Shown: positions 1 through 7,322, counted from the stretch's first letter. The stretch is DNA of 10,403 bases from Lachnoclostridium sp. UBA6558 (GCA_002434335.1 DJJW01000016.1:31352-41754), one strand, 5' to 3'. Notes: a model not told the origin generated them from the sequence alone. Program-made: numbers and translations.

Positions 1-80
1 ACAGCACCCTAGAGTTATCTTAACGTATTCACCCGTCTTATGTTCTGCTGTGTTGAGAAACCAATACTTTGGATGCGGAC

Positions 81-124
81 AAAAAACAACCCCATCGGCT
101 GTTCTAATATCATGCCTGATGGGG
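81..124 (-). terminator. Intrinsic terminator of the ABC importer operon
   Basis: On the minus strand a stem is formed by CCCCATC (124-118) and GATGGGG (96-90). It extends inward by GGC/GCC with one bulged base. The 3' arm is followed directly by TTGTTTTTT (89-81). It begins 18 bases after the lipoprotein stop codon, so it is the expected end of the operon transcript. The remaining bases 1-80 hold no gene or clear signal. Confidence 0.85.
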
Positions 125-141
125 CTGTGGGTTTAAACGCT

Positions 142-1776
142 TTATTTTCCTTTTGCTGCAAGATAATCCGTTAACTGGGTATTAGCATCTTCTACTACAC
201 CATCGATTCCATTATCTTTTAATTTTTTAATAAACTCAGGCAATGCCTGTGCCGGATCGACAGTTCCGGTATTTAAGGCAAGCGCATATTCTGCTGCTAC
301 ATTTGCAAGAGCAGCCATTTCAGTCTGCTTGTTTGCAGGATCGTATGCCCAGCCTAAAGCAGGTATACTCTTTGCAGAGCCATAATAAGCTTTGAAATCA
401 TCCCAGAAGTTAATATCCTGACCGTCCAGAGGAGGCAGCTGGGTTATATTACCCATACCATTGGTCCAGGGGGTATAATCTGCTCGTTTATCTGTAAAAT
501 CAACCTTACCGTCTTTTAAGTTATAGTGTACACCTTCTATACCGTATTCCAACAATGTGAAAAGATAAGGATCTGTATTTAACAGGTTTAAGAACATCAT
601 GGCACGTTCCGGGTTCTTGGAAGAAGTTGAAATTGCCATCATGGCACCCTGGGATGATGTTGTATCAACATAAGCAGGTGTACAGGGAACCATATCAACC
701 TTAAAGCCGCGCTCAGTGGTAGCCTGCACTTCATAACCAAGTGCATAGCTCTGTGTTCCGATCAGATATCCACCGGTAAGCTGCTTCGCACTACGGGTAT
801 CATTTGCCTGGTTTGCATTACCCATTGCAGGATCAATATAACCGGCCAGGAAGTATTCACGGGTCTTTTCTACGAACTTCTTATATTCCGGTGTTTCGAA
901 TTTGCTTAAGATCTTGTTCCCGTAAATGCCTTCAGCAGAAGGATCCACAGGATTCATATAATAGGATAACAGGTTGATGGTTCCAGAGTCACCGGTTACT
1001 ATAATAGAGTTGTTTACCATTCTCTCTAATACGGCACCTTCAACTAACAGAGGATAAAAGTCTGCGCCTTCTCCTTCTTTTACCTTCTTAAGGATATCTC
1101 CGAAGCTGTAATAATCTGCCTTCTTGATATCGTCAACCGTATATCCGTATTTTTCAAGAAGAGGCACATTTATGTCCCAGCAATTCTGTGTTGCAATATC
1201 TTTATAGCCGGGTACTGCATATACACCATAACCGTCAGAACCATTGATCTTGGCACCATCTGTAAGTACGGTAGGCAGCTGTTTCCAAAGATCCGGTGCA
1301 TACTTCTCAATCAGGTTGTTATTCGGATCGTCCAGACGAACCCACGCACCTTTTTTTGCAAAGGCATTGTATTCGTCAGCACTCCAGGAACAGGTAAAAT
1401 AAATGTCTACGTCATCACCACCGTTAATGGCAAGAGTTACATTGTCATTAAAGTCACCCCAGGTTCCCCAGATTGGTTCAAGAGTTACATTGAGCTTTTC
1501 TTTTAAATATTCGTTGGCTTTTGCAAGAACTTCTGTGTCATCGGTAACATTACTTCCATGGAGATACCATTTTAAAGTAACCGGCTGAGAAATGTCTGCA
1601 GTTTCTGATTCCGTTTCAGTGCCTGCAGTATCGGTCTCACTGCCGGACTCCGAAGAAGAGTCCTTATTTGTACTTCCCGTATTGTTTCCGGAAGTCTTTT
1701 CGGTGTTGTTCTTTCCGCAGGCCGCCAGAGAAAATACCAGCACCAGGACAAGAAGCATTGATAGTACCTTTTTCAT
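142..1776 (-). CDS. Extracellular solute-binding lipoprotein of a carbohydrate ABC importer (LplA-like, DUF3502 C-terminus)
   Basis: A 544-residue substrate-capture lipoprotein for the two permeases encoded upstream, expected to sit on the outer face of the membrane. A positively charged start and hydrophobic segment (residues 1-17) lead to the lipobox LAAC with the lipid-modified Cys20. A Ser/Thr/Glu/Gly-rich flexible linker follows to about residue 62. The folded domain then begins with VTLKWYLHG, typical of family 1 solute-binding proteins. The C-terminal 71 residues (from about 474, with WAYDP, NVAAEY and VDPAQALPEF, ending in DYLAAKGK) match the pattern I know from DUF3502 of LplA-type proteins. 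The start is fixed by AGGAGG at 1791-1786, nine bases before ATG. It is the last gene of the operon. The ligand, presumably a sugar or oligosaccharide, cannot be told from sequence. Family is confident, substrate unknown. Confidence 0.93.
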   Translation of the reverse strand: MKKVLSMLLVLVLVFSLAACGKNNTEKTSGNNTGSTNKDSSSESGSETDTAGTETESETADISQPVTLKWYLHGSNVTDDTEVLAKANEYLKEKLNVTLEPIWGTWGDFNDNVTLAINGGDDVDIYFTCSWSADEYNAFAKKGAWVRLDDPNNNLIEKYAPDLWKQLPTVLTDGAKINGSDGYGVYAVPGYKDIATQNCWDINVPLLEKYGYTVDDIKKADYYSFGDILKKVKEGEGADFYPLLVEGAVLERMVNNSIIVTGDSGTINLLSYYMNPVDPSAEGIYGNKILSKFETPEYKKFVEKTREYFLAGYIDPAMGNANQANDTRSAKQLTGGYLIGTQSYALGYEVQATTERGFKVDMVPCTPAYVDTTSSQGAMMAISTSSKNPERAMMFLNLLNTDPYLFTLLEYGIEGVHYNLKDGKVDFTDKRADYTPWTNGMGNITQLPPLDGQDINFWDDFKAYYGSAKSIPALGWAYDPANKQTEMAALANVAAEYALALNTGTVDPAQALPEFIKKLKDNGIDGVVEDANTQLTDYLAAKGK

Positions 1777-1802
1777 AAATATAATCCTCCTTTATATTCT
1801 TT

Positions 1803-1832
1803 ATTATAGGAACAGTAAATCATCCCTGTAAT
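1803..1832 (-). promoter_or_regulatory. Probable own promoter of the solute-binding lipoprotein gene
   Basis: A perfect minus-strand -10 box TATAAT (1808-1803) lies 18 bases after ATTACA (1832-1827), which matches the -35 consensus at four of six positions. Transcription would begin near 1796, just ahead of the AGGAGG site. A separate promoter would let the cell make more binding protein than permease, as is usual for these importers. The fit is by eye only. Confidence 0.5.
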
Positions 1833-2086
1833 CAACTTCATGGCAGATATTAGTCCGCCTTTTTACCGGATATAAGCCACTATTTCCGATAACTTTAAAG
1901 GGTAAGGAACTTCCATATCTTATATAGCTCCCATCTGTGACTTGGCACACGAACAGTTAAGAATGTAAACATTTATATTTTCATACAAACCGTCATGGGG
2001 TAGTCTATAGCACTCATTTAAATCGAATGAAATAATTTAAGCTTACCGAGAATTACGCAGGTAAAACTAGAGTTGGATAACGTCTT
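1833..2086 (-). other. Intergenic region between permease 2 and the lipoprotein gene
   Basis: No gene is visible in this spacer, which is unusually long for the inside of an operon. It holds a minus-strand hairpin, CGGAAATA (1888-1881) with TATATCCG (1874-1867), one mismatch and a six-base loop, without a T-run. A small GGATAA/TTATCC hairpin (2092-2075) surrounds the permease stop codon. Either could stall decay or mark an RNA processing point, which would set different levels of the two parts of the transcript. This is inference. Confidence 0.35.
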
Positions 2087-3025
2087 TTATCCCTTTACAG
2101 ATCCCACAGTAAGCCCTGATATGATGTAACGCTGGAAAAACGGATAGGCACAGGCAATAGGCAGTACAATTAATACAACCAGGGACATACGCAAGGTATC
2201 CTGAGGGATGGAGCTCATGATCTTAGCTGCTTCAGCACCTATAATAGAACTATTTTTTACCAGGAAGTCTGCTTGATTCTGCATTCTCATCAAAAGATAT
2301 TGAAGGGGAATATAATGAGCATCCCTGACATAAAGCATGGGAATAAACCATTCATTCCAGAATGCCAGTGCATTTAACAACGCTATGGTGGCAATGCCGG
2401 GTTTTGATATAGGTACGATTATCTTAAACAAGGTATTGTACTCTCCGCTTCCGTCAATAGCCGCAGACTCAATTAATTCTGTAGGAACTGAGGACTGAAA
2501 AAAGGTCCTCATAATTATTATGTTAAAAGGGTTTACTAACATGGGTACAATCATTGCCGCATAATTATCACTTAAACCGAGCATTATCTTACACACCATA
2601 TAGGTAGGTGCAAGTCCTCCGCCAAAAAGCATGGTAAAGAAGCTGAAGAAAGTAAAAAAGGTACGGTATTTAAAATCCTTTCGAAACAGTGCGTAAGAAT
2701 ATAATACGCACATTAAGACACTAAGCCCGGTACCAAGAATTGTTACAAAGAAACTGTTAAAATAGGATCTCCATAACTGATCGCCTAAATCGATCACATA
2801 CTTATAGGCTTCCAGGGACCAGGTCTGCGGGACAAAGGAGAACCCGATGTTTCTGATACTGTCCTGAGAACTGAAGGATATGATTACTACAAATAGAAAT
2901 GGGATAATGCACATAAGGCAGAATAACCCCAGAATGATATTTATTATTACTTCAGCTGTCAGACTAACTGAATTCAATCTTCTTTTCCTGCCGCTAATAT
3001 TGACTGTATCTCTAGCAGAACTCAT
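2087..3025 (-). CDS. Carbohydrate ABC transporter permease, LplC/MalG type
   Basis: A 312-residue inner-membrane subunit that forms the translocation channel with the permease encoded just upstream. A charged cytoplasmic start (residues 1-20) is followed by about six hydrophobic segments, near 27-50, 88-112, 122-145, 154-175, 212-232 and 279-297. The EAA loop that docks the ATPase lies at about 183-210, with ELIESAAIDGSGEYNTLF and the invariant-type glycine before KPG. The C-terminus ends in the family-typical QRYIISGLTVGSVKG, so the gene is full length. The start is preceded by a G-rich ribosome site (GGGGG at 3037-3033). A CCTGCC/GGCAGG hairpin (3063-3040) sits just before that site and may affect initiation. 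The gene lies 118 bases after permease 1 and precedes the lipoprotein gene, all on one strand. Confidence 0.93.
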   Translation of the reverse strand: MSSARDTVNISGRKRRLNSVSLTAEVIINIILGLFCLMCIIPFLFVVIISFSSQDSIRNIGFSFVPQTWSLEAYKYVIDLGDQLWRSYFNSFFVTILGTGLSVLMCVLYSYALFRKDFKYRTFFTFFSFFTMLFGGGLAPTYMVCKIMLGLSDNYAAMIVPMLVNPFNIIIMRTFFQSSVPTELIESAAIDGSGEYNTLFKIIVPISKPGIATIALLNALAFWNEWFIPMLYVRDAHYIPLQYLLMRMQNQADFLVKNSSIIGAEAAKIMSSIPQDTLRMSLVVLIVLPIACAYPFFQRYIISGLTVGSVKG

Positions 3026-3143
3026 AATATTACCCCCAACCTGCCTTTCATTAAACCGGCAGGGCCGTAACTTTCGCTTCAGAAAGTATACAGCATCCTT
3101 TCTTTCTTTTATCCAATTCTGTCGGCCTCAGCAATGATACTTT

Positions 3144-4109
3144 TTAGAATAGGCTGCTCTCTTTGTCTACTTTTCTTACAATTGTATTAGTAACCATAAT
3201 ACAGATAAAACCGATGACATTCTGCATAAGGCTGGCAGCGGTACTCATGCCTTCACTGTGAGTGGACATTAAGGTGCGGTACACATAAGTATCTATAACC
3301 TGTGTAGCAGGAAACAGAGGTCCTGAATTCATAGGCACGCTATAGAAAAGTCCAAAGTCAGCATTAAAGATCTTACCTACATTCATAATAAACAGGATGA
3401 TTATCATTGTTTTCAGATGAGGAACCGTAACATACCAAACCTGCTGCCATTTGCTGGCACCATCAATTCCTGCTGCTTCATATTGAGAGGTATCAATACC
3501 GGTAATTGCTGCCAGGTACAGGATAGTTGAATAACCGATATTCTTCCACAAGCTTGCCAGTGTCAGTATAAAAGGCCAATAGGACGGATCGTTATACCAG
3601 TTAATAACCTCCATTCCGTGTGACTTCTGGAAATTTACGATTAAACCTCTGGTTGGGTCTAAAAATGCCAGGACAAAATAACTTGCTACTACCCAGCTCA
3701 GAAAATAAGGAAAGAACATTAAGGTCTGATATGTCTTTGCCAGAAATTTTTTTGTTATTTCATTTAACATCACAGCAAAGCTTACAGATATAAGGATTCC
3801 AAGTAAAATCCAGAGTGCATTATATCCCAGTGTATTTCGAATCATTACCCAGGAATCCGAAGTAGCGAACAGAAATTTAAAATTCTTAAAGCCCACCCAT
3901 TCACTATGCAGGATATTATTAATCAGCGAAGGGTCCTTGCTATATATTTTGTACTCCTTAAAGGCAATTACAATACCAAACATCGGCAAGTAACGCAGCA
4001 GAATGAGCCAAATGGCTCCGGGAGCTACCATACTGAGCAGCACTAAGGTTTTTTTATATTTGGTAAAACCTTTTAATTTCTCTCCTGCTCCGGCTGTTAA
4101 CTTAAGCAT
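3144..4109 (-). CDS. Carbohydrate ABC transporter permease, LplB/MalF type
   Basis: A 321-residue partner permease and first gene of the importer operon. The N-terminus has a basic stretch and a first membrane segment at about 20-50 containing the LRYLPMFGIVIAFKEY signature I associate with LplB/YtdP-type permeases. Further hydrophobic segments lie near 97-115, 127-150, 178-200, 232-247 and 294-311. The EAA docking loop is at about 210-232, with YEAAGIDGASKWQQVWYVTVP. AGGAGG seven bases before ATG fixes the start. No ATPase gene is found in the window. Importers of this class usually share an MsmX/UgpC-like ATPase encoded elsewhere, so the set is probably complete as it stands. Several sugars and sugar acids are imported by such systems, and the substrate here is unknown. 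Confidence 0.93.
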   Translation of the reverse strand: MLKLTAGAGEKLKGFTKYKKTLVLLSMVAPGAIWLILLRYLPMFGIVIAFKEYKIYSKDPSLINNILHSEWVGFKNFKFLFATSDSWVMIRNTLGYNALWILLGILISVSFAVMLNEITKKFLAKTYQTLMFFPYFLSWVVASYFVLAFLDPTRGLIVNFQKSHGMEVINWYNDPSYWPFILTLASLWKNIGYSTILYLAAITGIDTSQYEAAGIDGASKWQQVWYVTVPHLKTMIIILFIMNVGKIFNADFGLFYSVPMNSGPLFPATQVIDTYVYRTLMSTHSEGMSTAASLMQNVIGFICIMVTNTIVRKVDKESSLF

Positions 4110-4133
4110 ATTTTGTCCTCCTGTAGTCTTTTA

Positions 4134-4172
4134 TTGATATCTGACGCAAACCACTGTTTACACTAAGTTTAC
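4134..4172 (-). promoter_or_regulatory. Candidate importer operon promoter with a GTTTAC direct repeat
   Basis: On the plus strand GTTTAC occurs at 4156-4161 and again at 4167-4172, an 11-base period that puts both copies on one face of the helix. A weak minus-strand promoter, TGTAAA (4162-4157), 17 bases, TATCAA (4139-4134), overlaps the first copy. A weak -35 box overlapped by spaced direct repeats suits an activator, for example an AraC-type regulator as is common for such importers. No regulator gene is in the window. Confidence 0.35.
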
Positions 4173-4337
4173 ATGATTTATTCGTAATAGTAACGGTATG
4201 CATTTGTTATTATTTGTTTATATATGTGAATAGTGATATATTTGATTGATTAGTTGAAATATTTTTGTGCTTATTTAACAGAACACCAGGAAGTAACTGT
4301 AACTCCTACCAATTTATTTGAAATTCCTGTGAATCGA

Positions 4338-4374
4338 TTGTAAGAAATAAGAAAATATGATAAGATACTATCTT
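4338..4374 (+). promoter_or_regulatory. Promoter of the sugar dehydratase gene with an overlapping dyad
   Basis: TTGTAA (4338-4343) and TAAGAT (4361-4366) are 17 bases apart, and the -10 box carries an extended TGA before it. A perfect dyad, AAGATA (4362-4367), C, TATCTT (4369-4374), overlaps the -10 box and the expected start near 4373. This is where a repressor would bind, or where a short 5' hairpin would form. The resulting leader is about 355 bases long. Upstream, 4173-4337 is AT-rich without a visible gene. Confidence 0.5.
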
Positions 4375-4472
4375 GTAGGTATTATATAACAATTCTTTTT
4401 TTAAGGAATCTGTTTGGATAAACCCAGATGTGCTGAACAGCTTATATCGGGCTGGATATTCCATTTAGCGGG

Positions 4473-4688
4473 AATTTTTCGAAATACCTGAAGTTTGATT
4501 TTAACTGTTTGGTGGTGGTTTTTATAACCACAATACAGGATACTGCAAAGTATGGCGTTCAATATGGTGCACTAAATTTCCCAAATACCAGAAGCGTCGT
4601 TTTAACTGCTTTGGTGGTGCCTGGTTTTTTAAAGCCACCCAACAGAAAACCCACTAAGTATGGTGTTCAGTACGGTGCACTAAATTTC
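4473..4688 (+). repeat. Two diverged tandem repeat units in the dehydratase leader
   Basis: Two adjacent units of about 101-108 bases (roughly 4473-4580 and 4581-4688) share the blocks AAATACC.GAAG (4482-4493 and 4583-4594), TTTTAACTG (4499-4507 and 4600-4608), TTTGGTGGTG (4508-4517 and 4610-4619) and a 33-base block (4548-4580 and 4656-4688). Each unit has a hairpin in its middle: GTGGTT/AACCAC at 4515-4531, and GGTGGT/GCCACC with one G-T pair at 4613-4639. In one reading frame, open from 4437 to 4724, the 33-base blocks encode KYGVQYGALNF twice, and their only three differences are synonymous third-position changes. That frame lacks an ATG and a ribosome site and ends in TGA at 4722-4724, inside the ribosome site of the next gene. 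It may be a remnant of a repeat peptide gene, a leader peptide, or a structured RNA. I do not recognise it. Confidence 0.7.
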
Positions 4689-4729
4689 AGACACGCCCTA
4701 AGGAAAGAAAATAATATAAGGTGAAATAG

Positions 4730-6646
4730 ATGAAGAAATTTATAGCAGATCGAAAGCTTTTTATAAGGAGACTTTTTCTAATAATATTAGATGCTCTGTT
4801 TATTAACCTGGCATCTTTTCTGGCGTTAATGATACGTTTTGATTTTCGTATCAGTCAGGTGCCGACTAATTATTCAGAGGCAGTTCTTAGTTATGTTTTT
4901 ATAAATACCCTGCTGACTATTGGTATTTTTGCGGTTTTCAGGCTTTATAACAGTTTGTGGAAATATGCAGGTATTGACGAGCTTACCAATATTCTTTTTG
5001 CCTGTGTAACAGCTGGTGCTGTACAGTTAACAGCCATGCATTTTTTCTTAAAGATTCACGTTCCAAGAAGCTTTTACCCTTTAAGCACCCTCTTTTTATT
5101 ACTATTTGTTACTCTCGGACGTTTCTTCTATCGTTATGTCAGAAGACTGTCCAGACGAAACTTTGGTGTGGTAAAGGAACGTATTATGATCATCGGTGCC
5201 GGTGAGGCCGGCAGTTATATCATTCGTGAAATTACCAGCAGCGTATATATAAACGGCAGTGTTGTCTGTGCCATTGACGACGATAAAAATAAACTAGGCA
5301 GCTACATTCAGGGGGTTAAGGTCGTAGGCGACAGAACCAAGATCCTTGAGTTTGTTGAAAAATATGAGATTACCAATATCATTATTGCAATCCCATCCGC
5401 CAATCAGAAAACCATCCGCCAAATACTGGAGGTCTGTAAGCAGACTAATTGTAAGCTTAAGATTCTACCCGGCATGTATCAGCTCATCAACGAAGATATC
5501 AGCATTACGAAATTAAGAGATGTTGAAATCGATGACCTTCTTGGCCGTGACCCGGTTAAAATTGATATGGAAGAGGTTATGGGTTATGTTAGCGGAAAGG
5601 TCATATTAGTAACAGGAGGCGGTGGTTCCATCGGAAGTGAGCTGTGCAGGCAGTTAGCAGGCCATAAACCAAAGCACCTGATTATACTTGATATCTATGA
5701 AAACAATGCCTATTCCATCGAACAGGAGCTTAAGAATACACATCCTGAGCTGAACCTGACTGTGCTTATTGCCTCTGTAAGAAATACAAAACGAATACAT
5801 ACAATAATGGACAGATTCCGCCCTGATATTATTTATCATGCTGCTGCTCACAAGCATGTACCTTTAATGGAGGCAAGCCCCAACGAAGCAATTAAGAACA
5901 ATGTCGGCGGTACCTACAAGATGGCAATGGCAGCTCATCTGTTTGGCGTAAAGAAGTTTATTCTTATATCCTCTGATAAAGCGGTTAATCCTACAAATGT
6001 CATGGGTGCCTCAAAGCGTATCTGTGAGCTTATAATTCAATCTTTTCAACAGAAATCCGATACCGAATTCGTTGCCGTAAGGTTTGGTAACGTACTGGGC
6101 AGTAACGGCAGTGTTATTCCTCTGTTCAAGGAACAGATTCTAAGAGGCGGGCCTGTGACGGTTACCCATCCGGATATTATAAGGTATTTTATGATTATAC
6201 CGGAAGCAGTATCTCTGGTGCTGCAAGCAGGTGCCTATGCCAAAGGCGGAGAAATCTTTGTCCTTGATATGGGCGAGCCGGTAAGGATCGCTGACCTTGC
6301 AGAGAATCTTATTCGTTTATCAGGATATGAGCCTGGAAGGGATATTGAAATTGAGTATACGGGTCTTCGCCCCGGTGAGAAATTATATGAAGAGCTCTTA
6401 ATGGATGAAGAAGGACTTACTACAACTGCTAATAAGTTAATATATATTGGAAAGCAGATTGATATTGATGCCGATGATTTTCTAAAGAAAGTCCTGGAAC
6501 TGGACAATGCGGCAAAAGAGGAAGCGGAAGATATCAGAGAGCGGATTATGGAGTTGATACCTACTTATCATCCGGAGAATGCAGGTGCTGAGGGTGGAAG
6601 CGGCGATGCAATTGCAATGACATATGTGGCGGCAAGCAGAGAATAA
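4730..6646 (+). CDS. Membrane-anchored nucleotide-sugar 4,6-dehydratase/epimerase, FlaA1/CapD/PglF family
   Basis: A 638-residue polysaccharide biosynthesis protein expected to convert a UDP-N-acetylhexosamine, most likely by 4,6-dehydration, for capsule, exopolysaccharide or protein glycans. Four hydrophobic segments (about 11-35, 52-71, 85-106, 113-131) anchor it. A first Rossmann fold carries GAGEAG (156-161), and the catalytic extended SDR domain starts with TGGGGSIG (295-302). HAAAHKHVPLME (370-381), SSDKAVNPTNVMGASK (414-429) and LRPGEKLYEE (546-555) are family hallmarks. The usual catalytic tyrosine of YxxxK is Met425 with Lys429 kept, as I recall for PglF-like long dehydratases. The start is set by AAGGTGA (4718-4724) five bases before ATG. 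The gene appears monocistronic. Such genes normally sit in glycan clusters, yet no glycosyltransferase is visible here. The exact substrate and reaction are inferred. Confidence 0.92.
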   Translation: MKKFIADRKLFIRRLFLIILDALFINLASFLALMIRFDFRISQVPTNYSEAVLSYVFINTLLTIGIFAVFRLYNSLWKYAGIDELTNILFACVTAGAVQLTAMHFFLKIHVPRSFYPLSTLFLLLFVTLGRFFYRYVRRLSRRNFGVVKERIMIIGAGEAGSYIIREITSSVYINGSVVCAIDDDKNKLGSYIQGVKVVGDRTKILEFVEKYEITNIIIAIPSANQKTIRQILEVCKQTNCKLKILPGMYQLINEDISITKLRDVEIDDLLGRDPVKIDMEEVMGYVSGKVILVTGGGGSIGSELCRQLAGHKPKHLIILDIYENNAYSIEQELKNTHPELNLTVLIASVRNTKRIHTIMDRFRPDIIYHAAAHKHVPLMEASPNEAIKNNVGGTYKMAMAAHLFGVKKFILISSDKAVNPTNVMGASKRICELIIQSFQQKSDTEFVAVRFGNVLGSNGSVIPLFKEQILRGGPVTVTHPDIIRYFMIIPEAVSLVLQAGAYAKGGEIFVLDMGEPVRIADLAENLIRLSGYEPGRDIEIEYTGLRPGEKLYEELLMDEEGLTTTANKLIYIGKQIDIDADDFLKKVLELDNAAKEEAEDIRERIMELIPTYHPENAGAEGGSGDAIAMTYVAASRE

Positions 6647-6674
6647 TTTTATTCTGCTTGCCGTCGCTGTTTTT
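6626..6674 (+). terminator. Strong intrinsic terminator overlapping the end of the dehydratase gene
   Basis: The last codons form the 5' arm. Positions 6626-6640 pair with 6653-6667 over 15 positions, including the unbroken core GGCAAGCAGA/TCTGCTTGCC and two G-T pairs further out. The arm is followed by TGTTTTT (6668-6674). The stop codon TAA (6644-6646) lies in the loop, so a translating ribosome at the gene end would cover the stem. Confidence 0.85.
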
Positions 6675-6693
6675 GAAAAATAATTACGTGAGA

Positions 6694-6742
6694 ATTCTTA
6701 AGAATAATTCTTTTGCATCATTTCAGGCTTGTATGATAAAAT
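6694..6742 (+). promoter_or_regulatory. Promoter of the coiled-coil gene with an upstream palindrome
   Basis: An extended -10 box TGA-TAAAAT (core 6737-6742) has TTGCAT (6713-6718) 18 bases upstream. Just before this lies the perfect 12-base palindrome ATTCTTAAGAAT (6694-6705), nested in a second AGAATT/AATTCT dyad (6691-6711). This is a plausible operator. The transcript would start close to 6749, immediately before the ribosome site. Confidence 0.45.
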
Positions 6743-6767
6743 ACTTAGGAAAGGAGGTAATGATAAA

Positions 6768-7232
6768 ATGGAAGCAGAATTAAAGAATATGTTAACCCAG
6801 ATAATGCAAGATGTCAGAAGCACAAAAGAGGATGTTTCTTCTTTGAAGGAAGATGTTTCTTCTTTGAAAGAAGACGTTTCTGGTTTGAAGGAAGACGTTT
6901 CTGGTTTGAAAGAAGATGTTTCTTCTTTGAAAGAAGACGTTTCTGGTTTGAAGGATGACGTTTCTGGTTTGAAAGAAGACGTTTCTGGTTTGAAGGATGA
7001 CGTTTCTGGTTTGAAAGAAGACGTTTCTGGTTTGAAAGAAGACATAGATTCCTTAAGAAAAGAGATGGATATTGTAAATTATAAACTCGACATGCACAGT
7101 GACAAGATTGAGAGTCTTGAACTTCGAGTACGTATGTCAGAATCTAATGTCCGAAAGGATATCAAAAAGCTGTCTAATGAAAATAAGACTATCATTGAAG
7201 TATTAAAGCAAAGTCACCTATTACCCCGATAA
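6768..7232 (+). CDS. Small coiled-coil protein with tandem heptad repeats
   Basis: A 154-residue, highly charged protein without signal peptide or membrane segment, so probably cytoplasmic. Residues 20-89 are ten near-identical heptads of the form K-(E/D)-D-V-S-(S/G)-L, and an eleventh (90-96) is KEDIDSL. Val and Leu are spaced 3/4 and fall at the a and d positions, predicting one long parallel coiled coil. The C-terminal part (97-154) continues as ordinary non-repeated coiled coil and ends in HLLPR. ATG at 6768 is chosen over an upstream in-frame TTG because AGGAGG (6752-6757) lies ten bases before it. No catalytic motif is present. It resembles many uncharacterised Firmicutes proteins with SLKEDV-type repeats. 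A scaffold or spacer role is only a guess. Its own promoter and terminator make it a single-gene unit. Confidence 0.8.
   Translation: MEAELKNMLTQIMQDVRSTKEDVSSLKEDVSSLKEDVSGLKEDVSGLKEDVSSLKEDVSGLKDDVSGLKEDVSGLKDDVSGLKEDVSGLKEDIDSLRKEMDIVNYKLDMHSDKIESLELRVRMSESNVRKDIKKLSNENKTIIEVLKQSHLLPR
6825..7055 (+). repeat. In-frame 21-base minisatellite encoding heptads
   Basis: Eleven tandem 21-base units start at 6825, the last one diverged. Units 6-7 (6930-6971) and 8-9 (6972-7013) are identical 42-base pairs that alternate AAAGAAGAC and AAGGATGAC starts, so duplication at two scales, probably recent, has built the array. All unit lengths keep the reading frame. Confidence 0.95.
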
Positions 7233-7242
7233 AATAATTTTT

Positions 7243-7282
7243 AAAAGCCGGCTGCTTCTCTTAACAAGTGCAACCGGCTTTT
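7243..7282. terminator. Bidirectional terminator between convergent genes
   Basis: AAAAGCCGG (7243-7251) and CCGGCTTTT (7274-7282) form a nine-base stem, with a further TGC/GCA pairing inside. The run of T on either strand at the stem end lets it serve the coiled-coil gene from the left and the VWA gene from the right. It begins ten bases after the coiled-coil stop codon. Confidence 0.8.
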
Positions 7283-7322
7283 CATTTACCATATATAGGT
7301 ATAGTCATAATCTATTTGATAC

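Noticed and set aside
4509..4724. A 71-codon gene starting at TTG 4509
   Set aside because: No ribosome site precedes the TTG, the frame is open further upstream without a start, and the first repeat unit has a one-base loss relative to the second. Kept only as a possible remnant or leader frame.
6698..7045. Minus-strand open frame reading SSFKPET repeats
   Set aside because: It is the complement of the heptad minisatellite. It has no ribosome site, and the plus-strand frame has a strong one together with coiled-coil logic.
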